Positions 1-7,231 of a DNA stretch of 64,000 bases are shown piece by piece. This DNA is from Pseudothermotoga sp. Lineage in GTDB: Bacteria > Thermotogota > Thermotogae > Thermotogales > DSM-5069. The notes beneath the pieces are model-generated. The model did no database searches, was not told the DNA's origin, and saw nothing but the letters and a program-made list of their open reading frames with translations. Within the stretch, counting starts at the first letter, position 1. Each line of letters begins with the position of its first letter. Position numbers and translations under genes: made by a program. The stretch covers positions 42,282 to 106,281 of the forward strand of contig JANXCS010000001.1 in the NCBI GenBank assembly GCA_025060105.1, given 5' to 3'.

Positions 1-120
1 AGTGTGTTGTTGTGTGACAGTTTCATTTGTTGTGTGATTTTCGGTGTTGAAGGTGGTTGTTTTCATTTTGGTTTGCAGGATATCTTTCTGGAGTTGATCG
101 TTCGATGGTTCAGACGTTTG
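1..120. repeat. Copy 1 of 120-bp exact direct repeat inside the FliK-like gene
   Basis: Positions 1-120 are identical to 361-480 over the full visible length, and the copies diverge from 121 and 481 on. The left limit of this copy is outside the window. The 360-bp offset is a multiple of three, so both copies encode the same 40 residues in the same frame. Confidence 0.97.
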
Positions 121-1260
121 TTTGAATAACTTCGAAGGTTCTTTCGAGATAGGAACTTGATTGACCTTTGTTGATTGTTCAAAGGTTTTTGAGGTGAAGG
201 GCGGTTGGTTCGATTGATTCACTGAATTTGAAGGGGCAAGATCGATAACGATCTGCTTTGGATTGTTGGTCAACTGTGCTTCGAGCTTTGTAGTGTGTTG
301 TTTTACTTGTTCAGCTTTGGTGTGTGATGAACTGTCGTCGACATGATTGAGCTTTTGAGCAGTGTGTTGTTGTGTGACAGTTTCATTTGTTGTGTGATTT
401 TCGGTGTTGAAGGTGGTTGTTTTCATTTTGGTTTGCAGGATATCTTTCTGGAGTTGATCGTTCGATGGTTCAGACGTTTGCGAGTTTGAGAAGGCAAGAT
501 CAGTAGAAATTTGTTTTGAGCCATCGTTTGATTGCATGATGCGTTGTTGATAGGATCGTTCAACCTTGATGTGTGATGTTGATTCAACATCGGTTTGGCT
601 TGATTGCTGAGAAAATCTTTGGACAGTTTTGCCTTCATACACCACTTTTGCTTGATCGAGCTCTTGCGTCAAATTGATCATTTTCTCCTGATCAGTCTGT
701 AAACTTTCGATGGTCTGACTGGCATTCAATTTTGAGCTTTGCTCCTTCTGTGTGTTTGAAGCATTTTGTATGGAATGTGAGTCGATGGATTTGCTCGGGC
801 TGTTTGAATATTGTTGCTTTTCAGATTGATTCGACAAAATTTTCTTTTGCTCGTTCTCACTGGCTGGGTTGAACTCTTTTGGAACGTTTTTTAAAGAAAG
901 TGCAGTTTCTTGAAGCTTCGTTTCGAATTTTGATTCTGCATCTTCAGTTTTTTCCTCGATCAAGCTTGTTCGATCATCTTGTTTTTTACTTTCACTTTCC
1001 AAAATATTTGGATCAACCAGTTCTACATTCATCTTTTCGTTCTGTGAGAGTTTCAGAGTATCTTGCACAACGTTCGTTGGCACTTGTTGCACGCTGGGGT
1101 CTACGTTGTTTTTCAACGTTACGAATTGTCCCAACTGTTGGCTCAAAACTTTTTGCTGAACGAGCTTGAGCACATCGATGAAGGAAATTGAGCCTTGTTT
1201 GACGAAGTTTTGTTTTTGAACGACCGGTTGATTCTGCTCACCTACAGGCTGGGGTTTTAT
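1..1260 (-). CDS. FliK-like flagellar hook-length control protein, partial
   Basis: One reading frame stays open on the minus strand from about 1341 to the left edge, roughly 420 codons below position 1260. The visible part is the N-terminal two thirds of a hydrophilic protein very rich in Gln, Ser, Thr, Asn and Lys with almost no hydrophobic stretches, as in the disordered part of FliK. The conserved FliK C-terminal domain would lie outside the window. It directly follows the MotE-like gene, a position where FliK is found in flagellar operons. There is no ATG, GTG or TTG near the expected start; an ATA codon (1258-1260) overlaps the preceding stop as ATAA and follows a GGGGGTGAG ribosome binding site. 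The FliK assignment rests on composition and neighbourhood only. The coding region carries a 120-bp exact duplication. Confidence 0.5.
   Translation of the reverse strand, partial: MKPQPVGEQNQPVVQKQNFVKQGSISFIDVLKLVQQKVLSQQLGQFVTLKNNVDPSVQQVPTNVVQDTLKLSQNEKMNVELVDPNILESESKKQDDRTSLIEEKTEDAESKFETKLQETALSLKNVPKEFNPASENEQKKILSNQSEKQQYSNSPSKSIDSHSIQNASNTQKEQSSKLNASQTIESLQTDQEKMINLTQELDQAKVVYEGKTVQRFSQQSSQTDVESTSHIKVERSYQQRIMQSNDGSKQISTDLAFSNSQTSEPSNDQLQKDILQTKMKTTTFNTENHTTNETVTQQHTAQKLNHVDDSSSHTKAEQVKQHTTKLEAQLTNNPKQIVIDLAPSNSVNQSNQPPFTSKTFEQSTKVNQVPISKEPSKLFKQTSEPSNDQLQKDILQTKMKTTTFNTENHTTNETVTQQHT
361..480. repeat. Copy 2 of 120-bp exact direct repeat
   Basis: This matches 1-120 base for base. 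The flanks are also related at the protein level: both copies have, on one side, a diverged block ending in a Ile/Thr-Asp-Leu-Ala-x-Ser-Asn-Ser pattern. The unit is therefore longer than 120 bp, with one recently homogenised segment. Confidence 0.97.
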
Positions 1261-2228
1261 AAACTCACCCCCCGAAGGACGAGTTTTTGGAAAAGAACGT
1301 TGTTGCGATCTTTGAGTTTTTTCATCAATTCCTTGACTCTCTCAGATTGAAGTTTTGAAAAAAGAACCATGACGGATGATTCATCGAGCGAGAGCGTATC
1401 TATCATACTGAGTATCTCTTCATCGTTCATTTGCCTTAGAAGTTCCACCGAGAGAATTTGAATCAAACTTGCCTCAATCAACGAGGAAAGCTGTGAATTG
1501 ATCTGTTTTTCTTTTTTCTCAAGTTCTTGCTTCAAAGTTGATAGATCTTTGCTTATCTGTTCCACACTGGCGATCTTGTTCATGATTTCTGCTGCTTTGT
1601 TTGGATTCAGTTTTCCAAGTTCGGATATCACATCCGCACGTGTTGTGGCATCCAATTTGGCGACGGCAAAAGCGATAGATTCGACCGAATACTTTTCACT
1701 CGCAAGGATCGGCGCTATTGCGGCAGGATCAGCGCTGGCGATGGTTTGTGAGACCTTCTCGACGTCCTCTGGAATTTGAAGCTTTCTGAGTGCTGTTTCC
1801 AATTGAAGATTCTTTTCTTCCCAAGTTTTTCTCATCTCAAGGATCAGTCTACGCTCAGCTTCGAGTTTTTGTCTGTCTCTCGTGAGTTGCTCTCTTTCTT
1901 GTTTGATCTGTTGCAAGATCTGTTGGGTCCTTTCGGTTGTGGCCGTTGCCATTCTCTCGAAGTATTGCGAAGGTGTGAGTATCTGCAGCGGTTCGTACTT
2001 GACGTATCTGTTCACGTAGGGTATCTTGGAGAGTAAGAATGAAATGTAACTTCGCCAATCTTCCAAAGGTTTAACACCTATACCTTGCAGTCGCTGAAAT
2101 TCAAAGACAAAATACCCGTACACGAGCACGGTGAAACCAAGGAATAAAACTATAGCGAGCGCTTTCATGAACGCCGCAAATCTTTTCTTTTTCTTTTCTT
2201 TCTCCGCCAGAGTTGATCCTCCCAACAA
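1257..2228 (-). CDS. MotE-like / MgtE N-domain flagellar protein
   Basis: A 323-residue membrane-anchored protein. Residues about 17-42 form one transmembrane helix after a basic Lys-rich start. Residues about 96-150 are a charged coiled coil. Residues about 155-220 resemble the superhelical MgtE N-terminal domain (Asp-Pro-Ala-Ala-Ile-Ala-Pro-Ile-Leu pattern), and a second similar helical segment covers about 250-310. This order matches MotE-type proteins that assist the flagellar stator or motor. It is followed with overlap by the FliK-like gene. The first codon is TTG; a good GGGAGGAT ribosome binding site lies inside the first codons, so translation may begin a few codons later, for example at CTG 2208-2210. 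Confidence 0.7.
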   Translation of the reverse strand: MLGGSTLAEKEKKKKRFAAFMKALAIVLFLGFTVLVYGYFVFEFQRLQGIGVKPLEDWRSYISFLLSKIPYVNRYVKYEPLQILTPSQYFERMATATTERTQQILQQIKQEREQLTRDRQKLEAERRLILEMRKTWEEKNLQLETALRKLQIPEDVEKVSQTIASADPAAIAPILASEKYSVESIAFAVAKLDATTRADVISELGKLNPNKAAEIMNKIASVEQISKDLSTLKQELEKKEKQINSQLSSLIEASLIQILSVELLRQMNDEEILSMIDTLSLDESSVMVLFSKLQSERVKELMKKLKDRNNVLFQKLVLRGVSL

Positions 2229-2548
2229 ATTCTTCTCCGAATGTGCAAATGACTCCTAACGAAAGAAAAATTGGACAAGACCTTGTTCCAAGGTTTTTGC
2301 GCCCAAGATCAAGCTCTTTACTTTGTCCCACAACACTGATGAAATTTCCGAGAGGAATTTGAAGCGGATTTTAAACTATACTCGATGCAAAAAACACCTT
2401 CACCAAGCAGGGTGAACTATTTTGTATGAACAGTTTTCCACTGGTACTACATGCCTTGGTGAGCAAGCCTTGACCAAAGTTTACTGGATTGAGTTAGAAC
2501 ACTTCTTGAGAAAATTCAAACTTTGTACTGGCGGGAAGAATGGTGCTC
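2229..2548. other. 320-bp gap upstream of the MotE-like gene
   Basis: No convincing coding region on either strand. On the minus strand there is an AT-rich stretch with TATAGT/TTTAAAAT-like hexamers near 2370-2390 that could serve as a promoter for the flagellar genes, but no good -35 element at normal spacing. A weak inverted repeat (TTGGT...ACCAA) lies near 2457-2478. Confidence 0.4.
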
Positions 2549-2932
2549 TCAAAGACAGACATGTGAAAATTTCTCACTAAAAAAAGAACCAAAAATGTTA
2601 ATGGCCCTATTCAAGGTCCTCGTTGAATTGAAATTCCCAAAGATCACTTCATCTTTCGTGCGAATCTCAATTTCTCTGGATTTTCCTTCATAAATGGTGA
2701 TCTTTGTGACTTTTTCGAGCGGTGTCGTGAAGTTTTTACTTTTATCTTGAAGACATTCGAAGATGACATCATCGTTCGAAAGACACATTTTGAAAAGCTC
2801 GTTCTTGAAGAAACCTTTTCGAAGGCTAATGTTGAACGATGGTATTTTCTTTCCAGCCACGCAATCACCCCAATGTGGTTTAAAGTTTAGGTGAAAATGT
2901 TCGAGCAAGATACACCAAACGGTTTTTGTCAT
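2549..2932 (-). CDS. Small protein of unknown function
   Basis: A 127-codon frame with a plausible amino-acid mix. The C-terminal half alternates beta-type strands (Lys-Ile-Thr-Ile-Tyr-Glu-Gly, Arg-Glu-Ile-Glu-Ile-Arg, Glu-Val-Ile-Phe-Gly) and ends in a helix, which resembles small PH- or GRAM-like beta folds; this is inference. The first ATG has no visible ribosome binding site, and the N-terminal third, rich in His, Trp and Cys, looks less protein-like, so the true start may be internal. It is divergent from the HTH gene at 3003 and shares its upstream region. I do not recognise the family. A degraded gene is possible. Confidence 0.4.
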   Translation of the reverse strand: MTKTVWCILLEHFHLNFKPHWGDCVAGKKIPSFNISLRKGFFKNELFKMCLSNDDVIFECLQDKSKNFTTPLEKVTKITIYEGKSREIEIRTKDEVIFGNFNSTRTLNRAINIFGSFFSEKFSHVCL

Positions 2933-2951
2933 TGACGTTTTTTGTCATTAT

Positions 2952-2982
2952 TTGTGACACGATCTAGTTCGTGGTGTAAACT
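2952..2982 (+). promoter_or_regulatory. Promoter with palindromic operator candidate before the HTH gene
   Basis: An exact inverted repeat CACGA-N6-TCGTG (2958-2973) lies between a TTGTGA hexamer (2952-2957) and a TAAACT hexamer (2977-2982), 20 nt before the TTG start at 3003. A palindrome between -35 and -10 of a regulator gene suggests autoregulation. The promoter hexamers are weak and spaced 19 nt apart, so this is tentative. Confidence 0.45.
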
Positions 2983-3002
2983 AATTTCAAGGAGAGATCA
3001 TT

Positions 3003-4508
3003 TTGAATTTTGCCCAAAGGCTCAACCTGTTGATGAACCTCCTTGAAATATCCAACAGTGTGCTCGCTAAAGCCTTGTCAGTTGATCCTTCTTTGATCAG
3101 CCGATGGCGTACAGGAGCACGCACACCTTCCAAGGATAGTCCATATTTGGATCGAATAGCTCATTATGTGTCTCACCACGCAAAGTTGGATTTTCAAAAG
3201 AATGCCATTTGTAGTTTGATTGGTGTCAAGCTGGAAAATTTATCTGAAGATGAATTTTCACAGATATTAAAAAGTTGGCTCGTTGAACCACTCGTTTCGA
3301 ACGCAAAACTTGTCGAGGATCTTTTGAGCAAAATAGAAATATTCAAATCTCCTCAGCGAACTTTTGAGAAAACAGATCCGATTCTGGCTGGACAAAAGAT
3401 CAACTGCGAAGTCTTTTATTCGATCGAAGGCAAGAGAAAAGGTGCGTTGAAATTTTTCTTTCTCGTTGCAGAATGCAAATTCCCTGGAGAACTTTTTCTT
3501 TACAGCGATGAGCACATTTCGTGGTTCACTGAGGACAAGACTTACATGCTTCAACTGGCCAACACTGTGATTTCGCTGGCGAAGCTTGGATGGAAAGTTA
3601 ACATGGTCCACACAGTGAGTAGAGACGTTTCCGAGATGATGAAAGCGATCGAGTTCTGGTTGCCTTTGTACATGACAGGTTCTGTGGTTCCCTATTACAA
3701 TCCAAGATATCGAGAACATTATTTCAGAAGGACGCTTTTCGTGGCACCAAAAGTGGCCGCTTTTTTGTGTACAACGTTTGAAGAAAGTCAGAAGGAAACC
3801 CCAAGTTTTCTTTTCACAGAGCAGCAGATAATCGATCTGATGGCTATGGAGTACGAAAGATTTTTGAAATCGTGTCAACCTCTGATGATAATTCCTCAGA
3901 TAGGCTCTGAAGAAATGTTCTCGCTGCTCGAAGGGTTCGAAGAACAGCCCATGGCTGGATACATCATCAGCGATGGCTTACCACTCGTCACGATGCCCGG
4001 CTCTGTGCTAGAAAAAATTTTGAAGAGAAATCGCATCGAACCTGATCGAATATTCTCTCACTGGCGAAAGAGATCGGCTTCCTTTGAAAAAAATCTCAAA
4101 TCGTGCCATCAAGTTCACGTTTGCACTATGCCAGATTTGGAAAAGGTGAGATCTGGAAAAATGATCGTGGAGCTTCCAGAGTCCAGTTTCGAATTGCACT
4201 ACGATGAGGATGAGTATGTTGAACACTTGGCCAGCACGATTGAATTCATCAAGAAATACGAAAACTACAGTTTTTATTTGTCTCAAAGGAATGTCACCAG
4301 CAACGTGCTCGTTTCTGTGAAAGACCAAACAGGCGTAATCGTGATCAAGAAAGACTCACCTATTCGGTTGTTTGCAATCAATCAACCTGATATGACCAAC
4401 GCTTTCTATTGCTATGCCGAAGATTTCATTCACAGATTACCCCAGCAGTGCAAAGATAGATCGTACGTCATAGAACAGCTCGAATCGGTCCTTAAAGAGC
4501 TGCTTTGA
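3003..4508 (+). CDS. HTH (XRE-like) N-terminus with large domain of unknown function
   Basis: A 501-residue protein. Residues about 10-50 form a helix-turn-helix of the XRE type (Ser-Val-Leu-Ala-Lys-Ala-Leu, then Ser-Leu-Ile-Ser-Arg-Trp-Arg-Thr-Gly). The rest has no domain I can name. A central conserved-looking stretch has Trp-Phe-Thr-Glu-Asp, Ile/Val-His-Thr-Val-Ser-Arg-Asp, Phe-Trp-Leu-Pro-Leu-Tyr-Met-Thr-Gly and Tyr-Asn-Pro-Arg-Tyr-Arg. I recall similar patterns in uncharacterised HTH proteins of clostridia. The start is TTG with AAGGAGAG six bases upstream. It overlaps or abuts the Ppx gene. Probably a DNA-binding sensor; its ligand and targets are unknown. Confidence 0.7.
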   Translation: MNFAQRLNLLMNLLEISNSVLAKALSVDPSLISRWRTGARTPSKDSPYLDRIAHYVSHHAKLDFQKNAICSLIGVKLENLSEDEFSQILKSWLVEPLVSNAKLVEDLLSKIEIFKSPQRTFEKTDPILAGQKINCEVFYSIEGKRKGALKFFFLVAECKFPGELFLYSDEHISWFTEDKTYMLQLANTVISLAKLGWKVNMVHTVSRDVSEMMKAIEFWLPLYMTGSVVPYYNPRYREHYFRRTLFVAPKVAAFLCTTFEESQKETPSFLFTEQQIIDLMAMEYERFLKSCQPLMIIPQIGSEEMFSLLEGFEEQPMAGYIISDGLPLVTMPGSVLEKILKRNRIEPDRIFSHWRKRSASFEKNLKSCHQVHVCTMPDLEKVRSGKMIVELPESSFELHYDEDEYVEHLASTIEFIKKYENYSFYLSQRNVTSNVLVSVKDQTGVIVIKKDSPIRLFAINQPDMTNAFYCYAEDFIHRLPQQCKDRSYVIEQLESVLKELL

Positions 4509-4540
4509 AGATAGGTCAAGTAGGATTTGAGGTGAAGGTG

Positions 4541-5419
4541 ATGGTGGCAGTACTCGATCTTGGATCAAATTCTTTCATTTTACTCGTTCAGCACAACGGC
4601 GAAGTGATATTGGAAGAAGTCTATGAAGTCGGCTTGAAGTCGATTTCGGATGAAGAAAAAGCTTTTGAAACGGCGAGTGAGACGATTCTACAGATGAAAA
4701 AGAAAATCGGAGATACAATCATGTATGCATTCGGGACAGCCGTTTTCAGGGAAAGACCAGCGCTGTTTGAAAAGATAATCAAAACCTTCAATTTGAAGGG
4801 GGAGATCTTGTCCGAGGAGGACGAAGCGTACTTCACGTACATGAGTGTGGATCCAAACTTTGAGCAGGACATAACGGTGCTCGATCTCGGTGGGGGAAGT
4901 TTGGAAATAGTGACGAAGGATTGGTTCAAAAGTTTGCCCGTTGGGACGCACGTTTTGAACAGCTTGTTCAACTTGTCTCTCCCTCATATGGAGCAGTTCA
5001 GTGAGGCTGTCAGATACGTTGAGGAGAAGATTCCTTTCATCAAAAATCCTGTGGGTGTGGGCGGATCGTTCGTTACCATCGCCGCGATGAAGTTGGGAAG
5101 GTGGGATTTGAAGCTTCTGAACGGCTTGATCCTGAACGCTTCGGATGTTGAATTCTCGTTGAAATTATTGAAAGGTAAAAGTTACGGAGAAGTACGCGGC
5201 TGGGGGATCATTCCAGTTGGCAGAGAGAAAACGATCGTGGCCGGATGTGTAGTAGCGATGGCTGTAGCAAAATTTGGACCGATCAGAGTTTCAACGAAAG
5301 GTTTCAGACACACCCTCGCAAGTATGATTGAAAGGGGAAAGATAGAGAGACCTTGGCGTGCCCGGGGAGATTTGAACTCCCGGCCTCCAGATCCGCAGTC
5401 TGGCGCTCTATCCAGCTGA
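4541..5419 (+). CDS. Ppx/GppA family phosphatase (exopolyphosphatase-like)
   Basis: About 292 residues, matching the single actin-like Ppx/GppA domain that hydrolyses polyphosphate or pppGpp. Nucleotide/phosphate loops are visible: Asp-Leu-Gly-Ser-Asn-Ser-Phe near residue 6, Gly-Thr-Ala-Val-Phe-Arg near 67, and Asp-Leu-Gly-Gly-Gly-Ser-Leu-Glu near 114. The ATG at 4541 is preferred because GAGGTGA lies five bases upstream; an upstream TTG at 4505 lacks this. The last about 22 codons, including the TGA, run through the antisense strand of tRNA-Arg (5354-5430), so the C-terminus is dictated by tRNA sequence. The enzyme lacks the C-terminal HD domain of long Ppx proteins. Confidence 0.8.
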   Translation: MVAVLDLGSNSFILLVQHNGEVILEEVYEVGLKSISDEEKAFETASETILQMKKKIGDTIMYAFGTAVFRERPALFEKIIKTFNLKGEILSEEDEAYFTYMSVDPNFEQDITVLDLGGGSLEIVTKDWFKSLPVGTHVLNSLFNLSLPHMEQFSEAVRYVEEKIPFIKNPVGVGGSFVTIAAMKLGRWDLKLLNGLILNASDVEFSLKLLKGKSYGEVRGWGIIPVGREKTIVAGCVVAMAVAKFGPIRVSTKGFRHTLASMIERGKIERPWRARGDLNSRPPDPQSGALSS

Positions 5420-5430
5420 GCTACGGGCAC
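5354..5430 (-). tRNA. tRNA-Arg (anticodon GCG)
   Basis: The reverse complement folds as a complete cloverleaf: acceptor GTGCCCG/CGGGCAC, D arm AGCTCAGCTGGATAGAGC, anticodon stem CCAGA/TCTGG with loop CTGCGGA, T arm with GTTCAAATC, discriminator G and encoded CCA. Anticodon GCG reads CGC (and CGU by wobble). It lies four bases downstream of tRNA-Ser and is transcribed with it. The convergent Ppx gene overlaps its 3' half. Confidence 0.97.
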
Positions 5431-5434
5431 GCAC

Positions 5435-5527
<93 letters not shown>

Positions 5528-5539
5528 GGGCCAACCTTC

Positions 5540-5567
5540 ATTATAATACAACTCACTGAAAATGCAA
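5540..5567 (-). promoter_or_regulatory. Promoter of the tRNA-Ser/tRNA-Arg unit
   Basis: On the minus strand TTGCAT (5562-5567) and TATAAT (5540-5545) are 16 nt apart, and the -10 ends 12 nt before the mature 5' end of tRNA-Ser. A perfect -10 and the short leader are typical for stable RNA genes. Confidence 0.8.
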
Positions 5568-5601
5568 ATATTCATCGTAAAAGCCTCTGTGAAGAGCTCT
5601 C

Positions 5602-7005
5602 TCACTTCTTTAAGTAATGTTCCTTCATTTTTTCATTGAAAGATAGGCTCAATATTTCGTCGATCACTTTCTGCACTTGATCGTAGGACCTAGTTCTAGG
5701 ATCTCTCAAAAGGATCTCCTCGAGAACTCTTCTGTCCGCAGAAATGAAAGCTTCAAGGGCCCATTCCATTCTCAAAATTCTTGGAAGCAAGTAAAATTTC
5801 ACGATCCTGTTCGTCAACGGTGGGTCAATCTTTTCCGGATGCAGGCCATCTTTATCAACTATCACTGGGATCTCAACAACGATATCGTTAGGGATGTCTG
5901 GAATGGCACCGTTGTTTTCAACGTTCAAAACTAACCTTGATTTCTCTCCGTTAACGATCGCGTTTATGAAAGGAATGTGCTGTTCTATACTACTATCTGC
6001 GCTTCGAAACACTTCTGGCCAGACCTTCGTGAGTTCGATTGAAGGATCTTTTTCCACTTCCTTGGCTAGCTGCAACAATTTTTTTCTAGTTCGCCTCAAC
6101 TGTTCGTAGAACTTCAACCTTTCAACTTCGTTGTCTATTCCACCGTACTCGCCGTACCACTTTCTCTTCGTTTGTAGATCGAAATGGTATTTCCAACCAC
6201 CCGATCTGACAGTATCTCCTATCGGATACATACCGTAGAATCTGTACAGATCTATTGCGGCTGGTGAAAAATCTAGGTCCCAGGGATCTTTAGGTTTCCA
6301 ATCCTTGGAGTGTTTTTCGATCCATTCGTTCAGTAGTGGATAGGCGTCTTTTCCATCACACTTGAACCTGTTCAACCATATCGCATGATTGACACCAGCG
6401 ACTTGCCAGTCTAGCTTTTCGATGTCTAGCCCTATCGTTCTGGCCAAGTTGAACACGTGGGCATAACCATGGCAGAAACCAACGATTTTCGCTTCAGTGA
6501 GTCTTTTGACCAACTGAGTGATCTCGAAGACTGGATTGGCGGTTTGCAATATCCACGCATCGGGCGCAAACTTTTCAACAGCCTTTGCGATATCGAGACT
6601 CAGCTTCAATTGATTGTAGTTTGAAATCGTATAGTAGTCTGAGACCATGTTGAGTCCATCGTTGTCGATACCCCTATAGTAGCCGTGCTTCTCTCCAACA
6701 TTCCTGACAATCTCATACTGCACGTATCCATCTTCGTGACCTTCGGCTCTCGCGAGAGCAGTGTTTATGACGAAATCAGCACCTTCGAGAGCCCTTTCAA
6801 GTTGTGTTGTACTTTCGATCTCAAATTGTGCATTGAGCTCACTCAAATACTTTCTGACGAGAATATAGGTGGCTTGCAATCTTTCTTCGTCCACGTCCAT
6901 GAGTGTCAACTTTGAACCATAGAGATTCTTCTGAGTCGAAAGATCCCCAGCAAGTTTCAGTGTGTAACGAACACTGCCTGCTCCTACGAAAACGATGTTC
7001 ACCAT
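5602..7005 (-). CDS. Glycoside hydrolase family 4, probable alpha-glucuronidase
   Basis: GH4 enzymes cleave glycosides by an NAD+ and Mn2+ dependent redox mechanism. The N-terminal Rossmann loop (Val-Gly-Ala-Gly-Ser, near residue 7), Gln-Thr-Ala-Asn-Pro near 154, the metal-binding motif Cys178-His179-Gly-Tyr, and Gly-Val-Asn-His207 are all present. CHGx is the variant I associate with the alpha-glucuronidase subgroup, and the protein resembles T. maritima TM0752 along its length, including the C-terminal Asp-Pro-Arg-Thr-Arg-Ser region. ATG 7005 is chosen because GGTGAT lies just before it; ATG 7017 is also in frame but has no binding site. Likely used in xylan or glucuronide breakdown. Single gene, no sugar transporter next to it. 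Confidence 0.85.
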   Translation of the reverse strand: MVNIVFVGAGSVRYTLKLAGDLSTQKNLYGSKLTLMDVDEERLQATYILVRKYLSELNAQFEIESTTQLERALEGADFVINTALARAEGHEDGYVQYEIVRNVGEKHGYYRGIDNDGLNMVSDYYTISNYNQLKLSLDIAKAVEKFAPDAWILQTANPVFEITQLVKRLTEAKIVGFCHGYAHVFNLARTIGLDIEKLDWQVAGVNHAIWLNRFKCDGKDAYPLLNEWIEKHSKDWKPKDPWDLDFSPAAIDLYRFYGMYPIGDTVRSGGWKYHFDLQTKRKWYGEYGGIDNEVERLKFYEQLRRTRKKLLQLAKEVEKDPSIELTKVWPEVFRSADSSIEQHIPFINAIVNGEKSRLVLNVENNGAIPDIPNDIVVEIPVIVDKDGLHPEKIDPPLTNRIVKFYLLPRILRMEWALEAFISADRRVLEEILLRDPRTRSYDQVQKVIDEILSLSFNEKMKEHYLKK

Positions 7006-7156
7006 GTGCATCACCATCCAAACATTGTACTACGTCTTTCAAGTCCAATTAGGGCTTCAAGTGAAAATGTTTCATCCGTTCTATTGAAGCCTCAGTATCA
7101 ATTGTGAGATTATTATTTTCAACTGATGATTGATTTTTCACAAACTCAAAAAACAC

Positions 7157-7186
7157 TTGACACAATCTTGAAACTTATGGTAACAT
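7157..7186 (+). promoter_or_regulatory. Consensus-type promoter for the diguanylate cyclase gene
   Basis: TTGACA (7157-7162) and TAACAT (7181-7186) with 18-nt spacing, 45 bases before the ATG at 7232. This is one of the clearest promoters in the window. Confidence 0.75.
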
Positions 7187-7231
7187 ACAAATACAAAAGT
7201 ACGCCATTTGAAAATGGAGTGAGATGTTACG

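Noticed and set aside
1-480. Direct repeat as CRISPR or mobile element end
   Set aside because: Only two copies, 360 bp apart, in frame within one open reading frame, with no spacers, inverted ends or transposase.
3267-3878. 203-codon frame opposite the HTH gene
   Set aside because: The plus-strand frame has the ribosome binding site, HTH motif and natural composition; the opposite frame is rich in Phe, His, Arg and Cys as expected for a shadow.
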